This document shows positions 9,135-18,646 of a stretch of 64,000 nt of DNA, one piece after another. This DNA comes from an uncultured Bacteroidota bacterium (GTDB lineage Bacteria; Bacteroidota; Bacteroidia; Chitinophagales; Saprospiraceae). The notes below the pieces were generated by a model. That model made no database searches and had not been told where the DNA came from. It saw only the letters and a list, made by a program, of their open reading frames with translations. The translations under genes were made by a program, and so were the position numbers. Each line of letters opens with the position of its first letter. Position 1 is the first letter of the stretch. The DNA lies in the NCBI GenBank assembly GCA_937872515.1, contig CALMSX010000046.1, positions 55,210 through 119,209 of the forward strand, given 5' to 3'.

Positions 9135-10587
9135 GTAGGTCTTTATGGAGGGCATCTTCCAGTAAGGGTTTTAATGTGCCAACATCAATGGCTACCCCTG
9201 CCGTTTGTTTTATCTGACCCATAAAAAATCCTAGCAAACCCTTTTTTCCATTTTGATATTCTTTTACTTTGTCTGGATTAAGGCTTAACACTTGTTCTAT
9301 CAGAGGCAAAAGGTCGGATGTTTCTACACTTATGACCAGGTTTAATGATTGGGCCAGTTCTTTCACATTGGTTTGTGAGGACTTCATTAGGGCAGGAAGG
9401 AGGACAGATAAAACATCCGATTTTCCGACCTTTCCACTGTTAAAAAGGGTAATTACCTCTGATATTTGTGAGGGTGATAGTACGTCAGACAATTCTATGT
9501 CGTGATTTTCGGCAAAAGGTAAAATTTTATTCACCACCATGCTGGATAACATTACTGCGGGAAGTGCATGATCACCAACCATGCTGACAAAGTATTGGTA
9601 CCACTTTTTTTTGCTACAAATTTTTTCGGCTTCCTCTTTTTGTACACCCCAATCGATAAGCACAGCCATTGCTTCTGCGGGCAGAATGCTCAATTCTTCT
9701 TTTATCCGATTTACCCAGCTACCATCAATACAAATGGGGCTTAAATCTGGTTCCGGGAAATAGCGATAATCATTTTCACCTTCTTTTTTGCGCATTGGGT
9801 GAGTGGTCCCTTTTTCGGCATCAAAAAGAAGGGTCGTCCTTTCAATGCTCAAACCGGATGACAACACTTCTTCCTGTCGCTTAGCCTCATAGGTTATAGC
9901 CTCTCTGGCGAACCTCCGGCTGTTAACATTTTTTATTTCACATCTCTCACCCAGAACTAAACTTCCAAATGGCCTGATAGATACATTACAATCACAACGG
10001 ATGGAACCTTCTTCCATGTTGCCATCAGAAATCCCCAAGTATTGCACCAATTGCTGCAGACTGGTTAGGAAATCATAAACCTCCTGACCGGTCCTGAAAT
10101 CAGGCTCAGTTACCAACTCTACCAATGGGGTGCCAGCCCTGTTGTATTCTATTAAAGAATGGGTCGCACTCAGCTCATGATTGGATTTTCCTGCATCCTC
10201 TTCCATGTGGATGTGATGGATGCGGATGGTTCTTTCAGCACCCCCTGTTGTAAAGGTCCAATTACCTCCTCTTCCAATTGGGTTTTTATCCTGGGTAATC
10301 TGATACCCTTTTGGCAGGTCTGGATAAAAATAGTTTTTTCTGTCAAACTGAGTATGTTGGGGTATACTACACCCCATGGCAAGGGCCAGGTGTAAGGATT
10401 TTTCTACATGCTCTTTATTGGCTTTTGGCAGCGTACCGGGTAAGCCGAGTGTAATTGCACTTATATTTTGGTTTGGACTCAGTTCAAATACATTGGCTTC
10501 TGAAGAAAATGCTTTTGAACGGGTATTCAATTGGATGTGCACTTCCAATCCGATTACCGACTCATATAGGATGGGCGTTGCTGTCAT
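9124..10587 (-). CDS. gatB: Asp-tRNA(Asn)/Glu-tRNA(Gln) amidotransferase subunit B
   Basis: A 487-residue GatB, the tRNA-binding and glutamyl/aspartyl phosphate-forming subunit of the GatCAB complex, which converts misacylated Glu-tRNA(Gln) or Asp-tRNA(Asn) to the amide. Diagnostic segments are VIGLEVHIQLNTRSKAFSSE near the N-terminus, FDRKNYFYPDLPKGYQITQD, EEGSIRCDCNVSIRP and MRKKEGENDYRYFPEPDLSP; the C-terminal YqeY-like helical domain follows (KGLLGFFMGQIKQT). Length is normal. gatA and gatC are not in this window. Its start codon shares a base with the upstream DUF3667 stop (TAATG), so translation is probably coupled; its 3' end overlaps the convergent AAA+ gene by 11 bp. Confidence 0.97.
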   Translation of the reverse strand: MTATPILYESVIGLEVHIQLNTRSKAFSSEANVFELSPNQNISAITLGLPGTLPKANKEHVEKSLHLALAMGCSIPQHTQFDRKNYFYPDLPKGYQITQDKNPIGRGGNWTFTTGGAERTIRIHHIHMEEDAGKSNHELSATHSLIEYNRAGTPLVELVTEPDFRTGQEVYDFLTSLQQLVQYLGISDGNMEEGSIRCDCNVSIRPFGSLVLGERCEIKNVNSRRFAREAITYEAKRQEEVLSSGLSIERTTLLFDAEKGTTHPMRKKEGENDYRYFPEPDLSPICIDGSWVNRIKEELSILPAEAMAVLIDWGVQKEEAEKICSKKKWYQYFVSMVGDHALPAVMLSSMVVNKILPFAENHDIELSDVLSPSQISEVITLFNSGKVGKSDVLSVLLPALMKSSQTNVKELAQSLNLVISVETSDLLPLIEQVLSLNPDKVKEYQNGKKGLLGFFMGQIKQTAGVAIDVGTLKPLLEDALHKDLPNN

Positions 10588-11645
10588 TAAAATAAAAATA
10601 CACTGATGAAAAGAATCATAACGCTAAAAAAAGACATAAACAAAATGTAACTAAGGGCATAGACCGTATACTTCAACAAAGTTTTAATCCAACCCTGCCT
10701 GTAATAAAACTGAAATGATAAAAATCCATACAAGGTCACCAAACCCACTACCACAGCCAGGATCCAGTCATATGTTTGTAAAACAGATGCAAATAGTTCA
10801 GCTATAAAAATTGGAATGAGTAAAATAAAGGCAAACGAATGGATATTCATGATCAGACAAGCGTGTTCGACATAATAGATGTGGTGCCTGAAGTATAAAA
10901 GTTTTAATACAAATGCCACAAAAAAAACACTGAGTATAATACTCCATGCCAGGTTGCCAACAACAAATTTGATGCCTGCCAACCGGTTGGTATCGTATTT
11001 AAGGTATTGACCAATCTTTAACCGGTCCATTTTTTTTTCAACCTTGTACTTTTTAAACAAGGTGTCTGAATCCATTTCGTAGGCATCTTTCATGGAAATG
11101 CCATAGTTTCGGATCTCATCATCATTAAAGATACTATTGATTCCCCAACCTTCTTTACTTGGGAAGGTGTCCTGATCGGCATAGACAACGTCTTCAAAAA
11201 TTCCCAGCCTCATGCTATCGATCTCATCACAGTAGGCCTCACCCAGGTATTTTTCGGTGTTTTGATCATACAATTCCAACAACCTTCCCTTTTCAAGATA
11301 AGTGAGGATTGAAGAGTTGTTGATCTCATTGCCCAGGTTAATGATGAATAACATTAAAGTAAAATGTAAAAAAAGACTCACCAAAAACAATCGGATTGGT
11401 GTAAAATATGCCTTTCTGTGGCCGGCAACATACAACTTGGTTAGGCGGGCGGGAATGGGAAGCGCCTTTAAGGTCCTGATGAGGTTAGTGTCCAGGTTGA
11501 AAATATCATGGGTAAAATCTTTTAAAAGCTGGTTGAGCGTTAACACAGCATCTTTTGATTTTTGGCCACATCCCGGACAAAAATCTTTACCCTCCAGCAA
11601 AGGGTCCCCACAGTTAAGACAAGGTTTTACAGTTGAATCCTTCAT
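10587..11645 (-). CDS. DUF3667-type membrane protein with N-terminal zinc ribbon
   Basis: A 352-residue protein beginning with a zinc ribbon (CLNCGDPLLEGKDFCPGCGQ, two CxxC pairs) followed by a helical linker and four or five TM helices (AYFTPIRLFLVSLFLHFTLM; AGIKFVVGNLAWSIILSVFF; SFAFILLIPIFIAEL; ILAVVVGLVTLYGF; a C-terminal hydrophobic run). This order matches DUF3667 proteins of Bacteroidota, whose function is unknown. ATG 11645 is chosen because a TATCTTTG promoter element at 11668-11661 covers the longer in-frame start at 11663. Stop and the gatB start overlap as TAATG, so the two genes form an operon; no functional link to tRNA amidation is implied. Confidence 0.85.
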   Translation of the reverse strand: MKDSTVKPCLNCGDPLLEGKDFCPGCGQKSKDAVLTLNQLLKDFTHDIFNLDTNLIRTLKALPIPARLTKLYVAGHRKAYFTPIRLFLVSLFLHFTLMLFIINLGNEINNSSILTYLEKGRLLELYDQNTEKYLGEAYCDEIDSMRLGIFEDVVYADQDTFPSKEGWGINSIFNDDEIRNYGISMKDAYEMDSDTLFKKYKVEKKMDRLKIGQYLKYDTNRLAGIKFVVGNLAWSIILSVFFVAFVLKLLYFRHHIYYVEHACLIMNIHSFAFILLIPIFIAELFASVLQTYDWILAVVVGLVTLYGFLSFQFYYRQGWIKTLLKYTVYALSYILFMSFFSVMILFISVFLF

Positions 11646-11660
11646 AATCATGTAACTCCA

Positions 11661-11668
11661 CAAAGATA
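11661..11668 (-). promoter_or_regulatory. -7 promoter element upstream of DUF3667-gatB
   Basis: TATCTTTG on the minus strand, matching TAnnTTTG. It lies 15 bp upstream of ATG 11645, so the leader would be short. A -33 box is not clear. Confidence 0.5.
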
Positions 11669-11952
11669 CTTCGCAATTCTATATCCCGGGCATGCTCTTC
11701 CTTTTCTACATATAGAAGTTTGGTATAATGTTTGCCAATATAAAGATGTGTTTGGTATAAAATGGAGTTATTTTTTATAAAACATTGAATATCAATCATT
11801 AAAACAATAAAAAAAGATTAATAAAACGTGTTTAATTCTATTTTTTTGATGGATGGAGGGATTTTGAATCCTTCATTTGATAAAAAAAATCAAAAAAAAA
11901 TGAAAGAAAACATGAACAGGTACGAATCCAAAAATTGAATAAATACATTGAC
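11669..11952. other. AT-rich intergenic region upstream of the giant surface protein
   Basis: A 284-base, very A/T-rich stretch with poly-A and poly-T runs between two divergent genes. No convincing gene, hairpin or exact TAnnTTTG element on the plus strand. A 12-codon upstream ORF (MKENMNRYESKN) begins near 11900, just ahead of the surface-protein start; it may be chance. Confidence 0.4.
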
Positions 11953-14900
11953 ATGAAGAACAGTTTTTTTACAAGTTTAGGAAAGTGGGGCGGAAGCACT
12001 TTATTAGTGTTTGCGATGCTTTTGATTTCCGGAATGAACCTGTATGGACAAGACCCGTGTTTCAACGACATCAATGATCCGGTATTTGACAATTGTGATG
12101 ACAGAGAAGTAATTCTCGCTTCCGGTGTGTGTACCAGTCCATTGATTCCTTCGTTGACGGCAACAGACAACTGTACCAGCAGTGAAGACCAGTTTACCAC
12201 CAATCTCAATAGCGATCTGGTAAATGATGGTTTGGGTTGTCTTATGGGAGATATCTCGTTTTATCAGATTTTCTCTCCGGGTTCAGGTTGGAATACCCCA
12301 TTCACACCCCAGTCCATTTTTCTGGGTATCTACAATGCGGAAAACAATCCATTGGTGACCGTTGAGTTTTACCTCACCCATGGCAATCCTGCTCCCGCTG
12401 CCTGGACTTTGATAGGAGAGGGTAGTGCGTTGGTAGGAACTGCCTCCAATACCTTTGTTACCATACCGGTAACGGTACCTGCCATTCTTCCCAGTGAAGA
12501 ATTTGCTGTAAGGGTAACTGCCCCAACATCGGCAGTTTATGGTAATGTGATCGGTTTCAATGACGATGGTCAAACCTCAACCACCTTCTATACTTCTCCC
12601 GCCTGCGGAATCTACAATCTGACCGATGTAGCTACCGTTTTGGGTGCCGGAAGTGGAATGGTGATGTCAGTGGTTGGTGAATCCGCAGGGGTTTACATCA
12701 CACCTGCACCTGGCAACATTTACCCGGTTGACCACGAATTTGAACCTGGTGAATACAACCTTTCTTACATTGCCACAGACAATGCAGGCAATTCTTCTTC
12801 ATGTTCTTTCATTTTCTCTGTATTAGAAGATCCTACCATCGTTTCCAGTATAGCCTGTAATGATCTCGTTCAGATTTCTCTTGACTCCATTTGTGAAGCC
12901 ATAGTAGGAGCAGATGAAATTCTGGAAGGCGGTTCTTATGGATGCTACGATGACTACGAAGTAGTGATTTACAATAAACAAAATCAACCCATTGGGAATG
13001 TTCTTACCAAAACTTATATAGGCCAAACCCTAAAAGTAAGTGTGTTCAACTCAGCAGGTAATTCATGTTGGGGCCTCATCAAGGTGGAAGATAAAAGTCC
13101 AACTCCTTTAGATTGTAGTCCCATTTACACTACCTGTGTAGGCGATCTGGCTCCGGGAAGTCCGCTGCCTAACTTGATCACTGTACAAGCTGATTTGGTG
13201 GGTTCGGTGATTCCTTCAAATACCAAATTTGCAAGAGATTATTTTGTAAATGTTTATGGTTTAGGTGCAGCCAACATTACTGATGTTAACGTGATGCTTG
13301 ACATCGAACACCAAAATGTCAATAACCTTCAGGTTTTGGTAACTTCTCCCTGGGGACAGAGTGTAAAATTATTTGGTGGCATTGCTGAAAACTGTGCTGC
13401 GGATAACATCAGAGTTACTTTTGACGATGATTCAGCCAATGACTATAGCGATCTGGAAGATACATGTAACCCAACAGCTCCTGCCGTTAGTGGTTTTTTC
13501 CAATCACTGCAAGCCCTAAGTGCATTCAATAACCACAGCCCTTTGGGTCAATGGAAATTTACTGTAATTGACTCTACAGATACAGATGGTGGCGAAATCA
13601 ATGAATTGTCACTCGTATTTGAGCAGACAGGCGGATTTGTCAGCTTCCCAACCAGCAACCCGGTCACTTTTGTTGAGCAGGGTCAGGGTTATTACACAGT
13701 GTGGGGAATTGATCCATGTGGTCCTGCCACTTTGGGTTATGTTGATGATATCAGAGAATCAGACTGTTCCAGCATTTATAGCAAGGTAATTGCTCGTACC
13801 TGGTCAGCAACTGATGCATCCGGCAACAATTCACCTGTTTGTACCCAGTTCATATATGTGTATAGAAACGGATTGGCTTCATTGCACTTTCCACCTAATT
13901 ATGATGGTCACGATCTTCCTGCCCTTTCCTGCACACAGTTTGGAGATGTAGTTCCAACCCCTGAATATACGGGAGAGCCTTATGGTGATTTTTGCGATAA
14001 TATCCAAATCTTCCCTTATGAGGACCTGAGACTCGATGTATGTCCAAAATCTTATAAAATCTTAAGAAAATGGAAGATACTTGAGTGGTGTAGCAGCCAG
14101 GTTTACGAACATACACAGGTAATCAAAGTAATAGATGACAGGGGACCAGTTATGACTTGTCCACCAAATGTAACCATCTCTACAGATCCATTGGACTGTA
14201 CAAAAGATTATACACCTGTTAAGCCACAGATTACTTCTGAATGTTCTAATAATCTGACATATGATCTTTACTATTATGTGCCAGATGCTACAGGTAGTCT
14301 TCCTATTGACGCAGTTTTTGTAAAAGACAATGTGGTCAATGGTACAACCATCCAGGATTTGCCAGTAGGTACCAATTACATACTTTGGAGAGTTTGGGAT
14401 GAGTGTGGCAACTATTCAGAATGTATCCATGTAGTAGTTATCAGAGATGAGGTGCCACCGGTAGCTGTTTGTGATCAATTTACCAAAGTATCCATCGGAT
14501 CGAATGGATTTGGAGAAGTAGCTGCCTTTACATTCGACGATCTTAGCAATGACAATTGCGAAATCGTAAGGTATCAGGCAAGAAAAATGACCAATAAGTG
14601 TCTTGGCGGTACTTCCACCGTATTCAGGGACACCATTCTTTTCTGCTGTGAAGAAGTAGGAACTACCATCATGGTGGAATTCAGGGTAACAGACAGATCA
14701 GGCAATAGTAATACTTGTATGGTTGAAATCAAAGTAGAAGATAAATTGCCGCCTTATATTACCAAGTGCCCGGCTGATATTACCATTGATTGCCAGGCAG
14801 ACTATAAAAACACAAGCCTTACAGGAGAGCCTGTAGCCATTGATAACTGTAAAATCAACAGTGTTTCATTTGCAGATTCAGGAGCTCCAGACCAATGCGG

Positions 14901-17094
14901 CGAAGGTACCATTAGAAGAACATGGACCGTAAGAGACTTGCAAGGACTCACTGCTTCATGTGTACAGACCATTGTATTACAAGATAAGGATCCATTTGAC
15001 AAGAATGACATTATCTGGCCTTTGGACTATGATGCCACAACCTGTCATGCTAACCTCAATCCAGAAAATCTTCCTGTACAATATGCATATCCAAGAGTAA
15101 CTGATGACGATTGTAGTCTTACTTCCATTACTTACAAAGACCAACACTTTACCTTTGTGGATGGAGCTTGTGAGAAAATATTGAGAACATGGACTGTGAT
15201 TGACTGGTGTACTTATGTAGAAAATACCAGCATTGGAATCTACACCGATTTACAAATCATCAAATTGGCCAATACCATTGACCCTGTATTTGGTAGCTGC
15301 AAAGATACCATAGTCAATATCTTCGATGATTGCAAAGGTCCGGTTACCTTGGCTGCAGGTGCAACCGATGATTGTACACCGATAGAATCTCTGAAATATA
15401 CTTATAGAATAGACTTGAATGATGACGGTATTGCTGATGCCAATTTAAGTGGCACAACAAGGCAGTTTACCCATGTCCTGCCTGTAGGCAAACACAGGGT
15501 TTACTGGACAGTTGAAGACCAGTGCAGCAACAGAACCCTTTGTAATTATCTGGTAACTGTGAGAGATGGTAAAAAACCAACCCCTTATTGTTTGTCTAGC
15601 ATAACAACGGTAGTAATGCCTTCTTCCGGTGTGATAACCATCTGGGCTAAAGATTTTGATCATGGCAGTTTTGATAACTGTACACCACAAAATAAATTAA
15701 AGATTTCGTTCAGTTCAGATGTTAAGGACACAAGTGATATCTTCCAGTGTTCAGATATTCCTGATGGAATTGAAATGGAAATCCCCGTTGAAATGTGGGT
15801 AACCGATGAAGCGGGTAATCAGGATTACTGTACCGTTATTCTGGTACTTCAGGACAATACAGGCAATGTTTGTCCGGATAAAGTGGGTTCCAGAGTTGTG
15901 TTGGGTGGTAGAATAAAAACAGAACAAAATAAATCATTGAATGGTGCTTCAGTAACTTTATGGGAAGGCAATGTCAAAGTCAAAGAATTTATGACAAGCG
16001 AAGCCGGAAGTTTTGTGCTGGACAATGTATTGATAGGTAAAGACTATCACATCTCAGTTGATAAAAACAACGATGTGTTGAATGGTTTGTCAACCCTTGA
16101 CCTTGTGTTGATACAGAGACACATCTTAGGGGTATCGAAACTAGATTCTCCTTACAAAGTGATTGCATCTGATGTAAATAATGATGGTAAAATTCTTGCC
16201 TCTGACCTTGTAGCGTTGAGAAAACTGATCCTTGGATTGAGTGTTCAGATGCCGTCTGGTCAAAAGTCATGGAGGTTTGTCAACTCAGCGAAACCATTTG
16301 CCACCCCAAGCAATCCTTTCCCATTCGAAGAAAAGATTGCGCTGGACAACCTGGCCACCAATATGTTTAATCAAGACTTCTATGGTGTGAAAATAGGCGA
16401 TGTTAATGCATCTATTTCACTCAGCCTGCAAGATGAAATAGCTGAACCTCGTTCAAATGAGGTCTTGGCCATGGAGTATGAAATCGTGAGAGAAGACAAC
16501 GGAAACAGAATTGATTTCTATGCTGCTGAAAGCAAAGAAGTATTTGGCTTCCAAATGTCGCTCAAGGGCTTAGGTGTTGTTGATAAGGCAAGTACAGGTA
16601 TCTTTGATGTGAATGCAACCAACTATGCCAACGGAGAAAGAGGTTTTGCAATGTCATGGAATACAGACCATGCAAGCAAGGTAAGAGAAGGAGACAGATT
16701 GTTTAGTCTTCATACTGCTGGTGATATTGATGAAATTAAACTTGCCGGGATTATCGCAGACGAAGCCTACCTCAGCACCGATGAAGTATCCGAGATAGTT
16801 TTAAGTGAAAGAGGAAAACAGGATGGAAATGCTTCTTTTGAAGTATACCAAAACGAGCCCAATCCTTTCTCACACCAAACAAAGATTGGATTTAAATTGC
16901 CTGAAGCAGCAGATGTAGCATTGAAAATTTATGATCAAAGTGGAAAGATCCTGCACATTCAGAAAAATAGCTTTGCCAAAGGATTGAACCATTTTACGGT
17001 TCAAAACGCTGATCTGGGAACTTCGGGTATCATGTACTACGAAGTAAGCAGCAACAGTTTTAAGGCAACGCGAAAAATGATTGGCTTGAAATAA
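11953..17094 (+). CDS. Giant secreted surface protein: HYR-like repeats, P-domain, dockerin-like repeat, T9SS sorting domain
   Basis: A 1713-residue exported protein. ATG 11953 is followed by a signal peptide (GGSTLLVFAMLLISGMNLYG, cleaved before QDPCFNDI); the in-frame TTG at 11935 is rejected because it lengthens the signal without need. About residues 420-560 form a proprotein-convertase P-domain (FARDYFVNVYGLGAANITDV ... PLGQWKFTVIDSTDTDGGEI). Much of the middle is Cys-rich HYR-like modules with GNSSSCSFIFSVLEDP, PPYITKCPADITIDC and NRTLCNYLVTVRD patterns. Residues about 1364-1427 are a dockerin-like pair (LSTLDLVLIQRHILG and VNNDGKILASDLVALRKLIL) with DxNxDGxxxxxD calcium-loop residues. 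The last 85 residues (NEPNPFSHQTKIGFKLPEAA ... ATRKMIGLK) are a T9SS type A sorting domain. It is probably a surface-anchored adhesin or matrix protein; no catalytic domain is visible. A strong terminator follows. Confidence 0.9.
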   Translation: MKNSFFTSLGKWGGSTLLVFAMLLISGMNLYGQDPCFNDINDPVFDNCDDREVILASGVCTSPLIPSLTATDNCTSSEDQFTTNLNSDLVNDGLGCLMGDISFYQIFSPGSGWNTPFTPQSIFLGIYNAENNPLVTVEFYLTHGNPAPAAWTLIGEGSALVGTASNTFVTIPVTVPAILPSEEFAVRVTAPTSAVYGNVIGFNDDGQTSTTFYTSPACGIYNLTDVATVLGAGSGMVMSVVGESAGVYITPAPGNIYPVDHEFEPGEYNLSYIATDNAGNSSSCSFIFSVLEDPTIVSSIACNDLVQISLDSICEAIVGADEILEGGSYGCYDDYEVVIYNKQNQPIGNVLTKTYIGQTLKVSVFNSAGNSCWGLIKVEDKSPTPLDCSPIYTTCVGDLAPGSPLPNLITVQADLVGSVIPSNTKFARDYFVNVYGLGAANITDVNVMLDIEHQNVNNLQVLVTSPWGQSVKLFGGIAENCAADNIRVTFDDDSANDYSDLEDTCNPTAPAVSGFFQSLQALSAFNNHSPLGQWKFTVIDSTDTDGGEINELSLVFEQTGGFVSFPTSNPVTFVEQGQGYYTVWGIDPCGPATLGYVDDIRESDCSSIYSKVIARTWSATDASGNNSPVCTQFIYVYRNGLASLHFPPNYDGHDLPALSCTQFGDVVPTPEYTGEPYGDFCDNIQIFPYEDLRLDVCPKSYKILRKWKILEWCSSQVYEHTQVIKVIDDRGPVMTCPPNVTISTDPLDCTKDYTPVKPQITSECSNNLTYDLYYYVPDATGSLPIDAVFVKDNVVNGTTIQDLPVGTNYILWRVWDECGNYSECIHVVVIRDEVPPVAVCDQFTKVSIGSNGFGEVAAFTFDDLSNDNCEIVRYQARKMTNKCLGGTSTVFRDTILFCCEEVGTTIMVEFRVTDRSGNSNTCMVEIKVEDKLPPYITKCPADITIDCQADYKNTSLTGEPVAIDNCKINSVSFADSGAPDQCGEGTIRRTWTVRDLQGLTASCVQTIVLQDKDPFDKNDIIWPLDYDATTCHANLNPENLPVQYAYPRVTDDDCSLTSITYKDQHFTFVDGACEKILRTWTVIDWCTYVENTSIGIYTDLQIIKLANTIDPVFGSCKDTIVNIFDDCKGPVTLAAGATDDCTPIESLKYTYRIDLNDDGIADANLSGTTRQFTHVLPVGKHRVYWTVEDQCSNRTLCNYLVTVRDGKKPTPYCLSSITTVVMPSSGVITIWAKDFDHGSFDNCTPQNKLKISFSSDVKDTSDIFQCSDIPDGIEMEIPVEMWVTDEAGNQDYCTVILVLQDNTGNVCPDKVGSRVVLGGRIKTEQNKSLNGASVTLWEGNVKVKEFMTSEAGSFVLDNVLIGKDYHISVDKNNDVLNGLSTLDLVLIQRHILGVSKLDSPYKVIASDVNNDGKILASDLVALRKLILGLSVQMPSGQKSWRFVNSAKPFATPSNPFPFEEKIALDNLATNMFNQDFYGVKIGDVNASISLSLQDEIAEPRSNEVLAMEYEIVREDNGNRIDFYAAESKEVFGFQMSLKGLGVVDKASTGIFDVNATNYANGERGFAMSWNTDHASKVREGDRLFSLHTAGDIDEIKLAGIIADEAYLSTDEVSEIVLSERGKQDGNASFEVYQNEPNPFSHQTKIGFKLPEAADVALKIYDQSGKILHIQKNSFAKGLNHFTVQNADLGTSGIMYYEVSSNSFKATRKMIGLK

Positions 17095-17120
17095 GTGAAT
17101 TTTTGGATTATTCAGTTCGA

Positions 17121-17152
17121 AGCCGGGTCCCTTGGGTCCGGCTTTTTTTTTA
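17121..17152 (+). terminator. Intrinsic terminator after the giant surface protein gene
   Basis: Stem AGCCGG(gt)CCC / GGGtCCGGCT at 17121-17143 with a TT loop and one bulge, then nine T. It lies 26 bp after the stop codon. Confidence 0.85.
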
Positions 17153-17222
17153 CCCCTTCACAACCTGGTAAATGCTTCCATTAGATTAATAGTTAGCATA
17201 AAACACATGTAAAAAAAATCTA

Positions 17223-17255
17223 TTTGTTTTTTTGAATTCTCTTGACCTATATTTG
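17223..17255 (+). promoter_or_regulatory. Promoter of the small membrane protein gene
   Basis: -33 TTTG at 17223-17226 and -7 TATATTTG at 17248-17255, 21 bp apart, the Bacteroidota spacing. The ATG at 17282 is 26 bp downstream; an in-frame TTG at 17261 would leave almost no leader. Confidence 0.65.
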
Positions 17256-17281
17256 CCGGGTTGCAAAGCGTCAATATCAAA

Positions 17282-17677
17282 ATGGTAAAAGACTTTAGTG
17301 CATTAATCGTTTCAGTAATCGGCGGGCTTTTGGTTTTGCTTGTGGGTATGATGGTTTTTTCAACCCTCTATCCATATCCCATGGACCTGGATGTTCACAA
17401 CAGGGATTCCATGACCAGCTTTTTGCACGACCTTCCCAACAAGGCTTATGCCATTAAAATTGGGATCAATACCATCGCTGTATTTTGTGCTACCTTGCTG
17501 GCAGCAGTTATTTCAAGGTCAAAATCAAGATTGGGTATAATAGGCCTAATGTTATTTGTAGGATTGCTAATTTATAGGGATGTTAGATTTGACTACCCGG
17601 ATCTCTACTTTGTGGTTGGACTTACCATTAATATGTTGGGTGGGTTGTTGGGACTGAAACTCGGCTCCAGAAAGTAA
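17282..17677 (+). CDS. Small four-helix membrane protein, function unknown
   Basis: A 131-residue protein, nearly all membrane helices: ALIVSVIGGLLVLLVGMMVF, AIKIGINTIAVFCATLLAAV, LGIIGLMLFVGLLIY and LYFVVGLTINMLGGLLGLKL, ending GSRK. A short extracytoplasmic loop (YPYPMDLDVHNRDSMTSFLH) follows TM1. I do not recognise a family. It has its own promoter, and its stop codon (17675-17677) directly abuts the stop of the convergent glycosyltransferase gene with no spacer. Confidence 0.75.
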   Translation: MVKDFSALIVSVIGGLLVLLVGMMVFSTLYPYPMDLDVHNRDSMTSFLHDLPNKAYAIKIGINTIAVFCATLLAAVISRSKSRLGIIGLMLFVGLLIYRDVRFDYPDLYFVVGLTINMLGGLLGLKLGSRK

Positions 17678-18553
17678 TTACCTGATAACCGTATAATTTT
17701 TATACTCACCGATGCGCCAGCCGGTCCATTTTTCAATGGTGTACTTTATCTTTTCTTTTAAATTTCTCTTTTTTGTCTGTATGTCAAATTGAAAGTCCCA
17801 GTCTTTTGCTTTGATGCGGTCAAGCATGACTGCCGGATGGCTGTCTTTAAATAAGGTAAGACTGTCAATATTGTTGTAATCAAATAATTCCTCAGAAATG
17901 GCGTTTTTATTTAACCAGTCATCAGAATGCCAGTATCGGTTGGAATTGTTGACTTTGGCTTTCATAGTTGCCGGATGTTTGACATAGCCATAATGATATA
18001 CCCAGGCAGGAATGATTTTTACCCTTAATTTTTCATCCTCCTTTTTTCTAAAGCCCTGCGCATCGCGATAAGAAAAAATGGACTTATCGTTTCGGATAAT
18101 TCTCACTTCTCTTCGATACCATCTACTGGCATCAGCTATGTATTGAAAATTGCCATAAAAGTGAAGATAATGAAGCACAAGACCATCTACGTTTTTCTGC
18201 GGGTGGTTAAGATTGATGTGATCTTTGATGATGGGCAAATATTTTTCGTGGATAACCTCATCCCCCTGTATGTAAATACACCAATCGTAAGAAAGAGGAA
18301 TGGCATTAAAAGCCTTGTTGGTTTCCTGGGCCAGAACGGTACCCCCGCTCCGCAATTGATCTTCCCAAATGGTATCAATGATCACAATTTTGGGTGATAT
18401 ATTGGCTATCAACTCACGGGTGGCATCTTCTGATTGACCCACCGCCACAAATACCTGATCACATAAGGGGAGAATGGATTGAATGGCTTCCACTACCGGG
18501 AAATCATATTTCACAGCATTTCTGATAAAAGTAAAGCCACAAATCTTAACCAT
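17678..18553 (-). CDS. Glycosyltransferase family 2-like protein
   Basis: A 291-residue protein with a GT-A-type N-terminus: MVKICGFTFIRNAVKYDFPV, then VVEAIQSILPLCDQVFVAVG and the acidic CIYIQGDEVIHEKYLP (about residues 90-105), which takes the place of the DxD metal/nucleotide-sugar motif. The middle WYRREVRIIRN and VYHYGYVKHPATM segments are typical of small cytoplasmic GT2-like transferases that modify cell-surface glycans. Family membership is well supported; donor and acceptor are unknown. It is a single gene, divergent from the aldehyde dehydrogenase. Confidence 0.82.
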   Translation of the reverse strand: MVKICGFTFIRNAVKYDFPVVEAIQSILPLCDQVFVAVGQSEDATRELIANISPKIVIIDTIWEDQLRSGGTVLAQETNKAFNAIPLSYDWCIYIQGDEVIHEKYLPIIKDHINLNHPQKNVDGLVLHYLHFYGNFQYIADASRWYRREVRIIRNDKSIFSYRDAQGFRKKEDEKLRVKIIPAWVYHYGYVKHPATMKAKVNNSNRYWHSDDWLNKNAISEELFDYNNIDSLTLFKDSHPAVMLDRIKAKDWDFQFDIQTKKRNLKEKIKYTIEKWTGWRIGEYKNYTVIR

Positions 18554-18634
18554 AAGGCGAAGGTAAGCAGAATGTTTATATCCTGTTGTGCTAAATCGTA
18601 TTTGGAATGTCTTAGCTAAAAAGGGGGAAATGAT

Positions 18635-18642
18635 TATCTTTG
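18635..18642 (+). promoter_or_regulatory. -7 promoter element just ahead of the aldehyde dehydrogenase start
   Basis: TATCTTTG ends only 4 bp before ATG 18647. If used, transcription would begin at or very near the start codon, that is a leaderless mRNA. No well-spaced -33 box is obvious. Confidence 0.45.
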
Positions 18643-18646
18643 TTAC

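Noticed and set aside
11614..11799. 61-codon minus-strand frame upstream of DUF3667
   Set aside because: It overlaps both the coding start and the promoter of the DUF3667 gene and has no recognisable feature.
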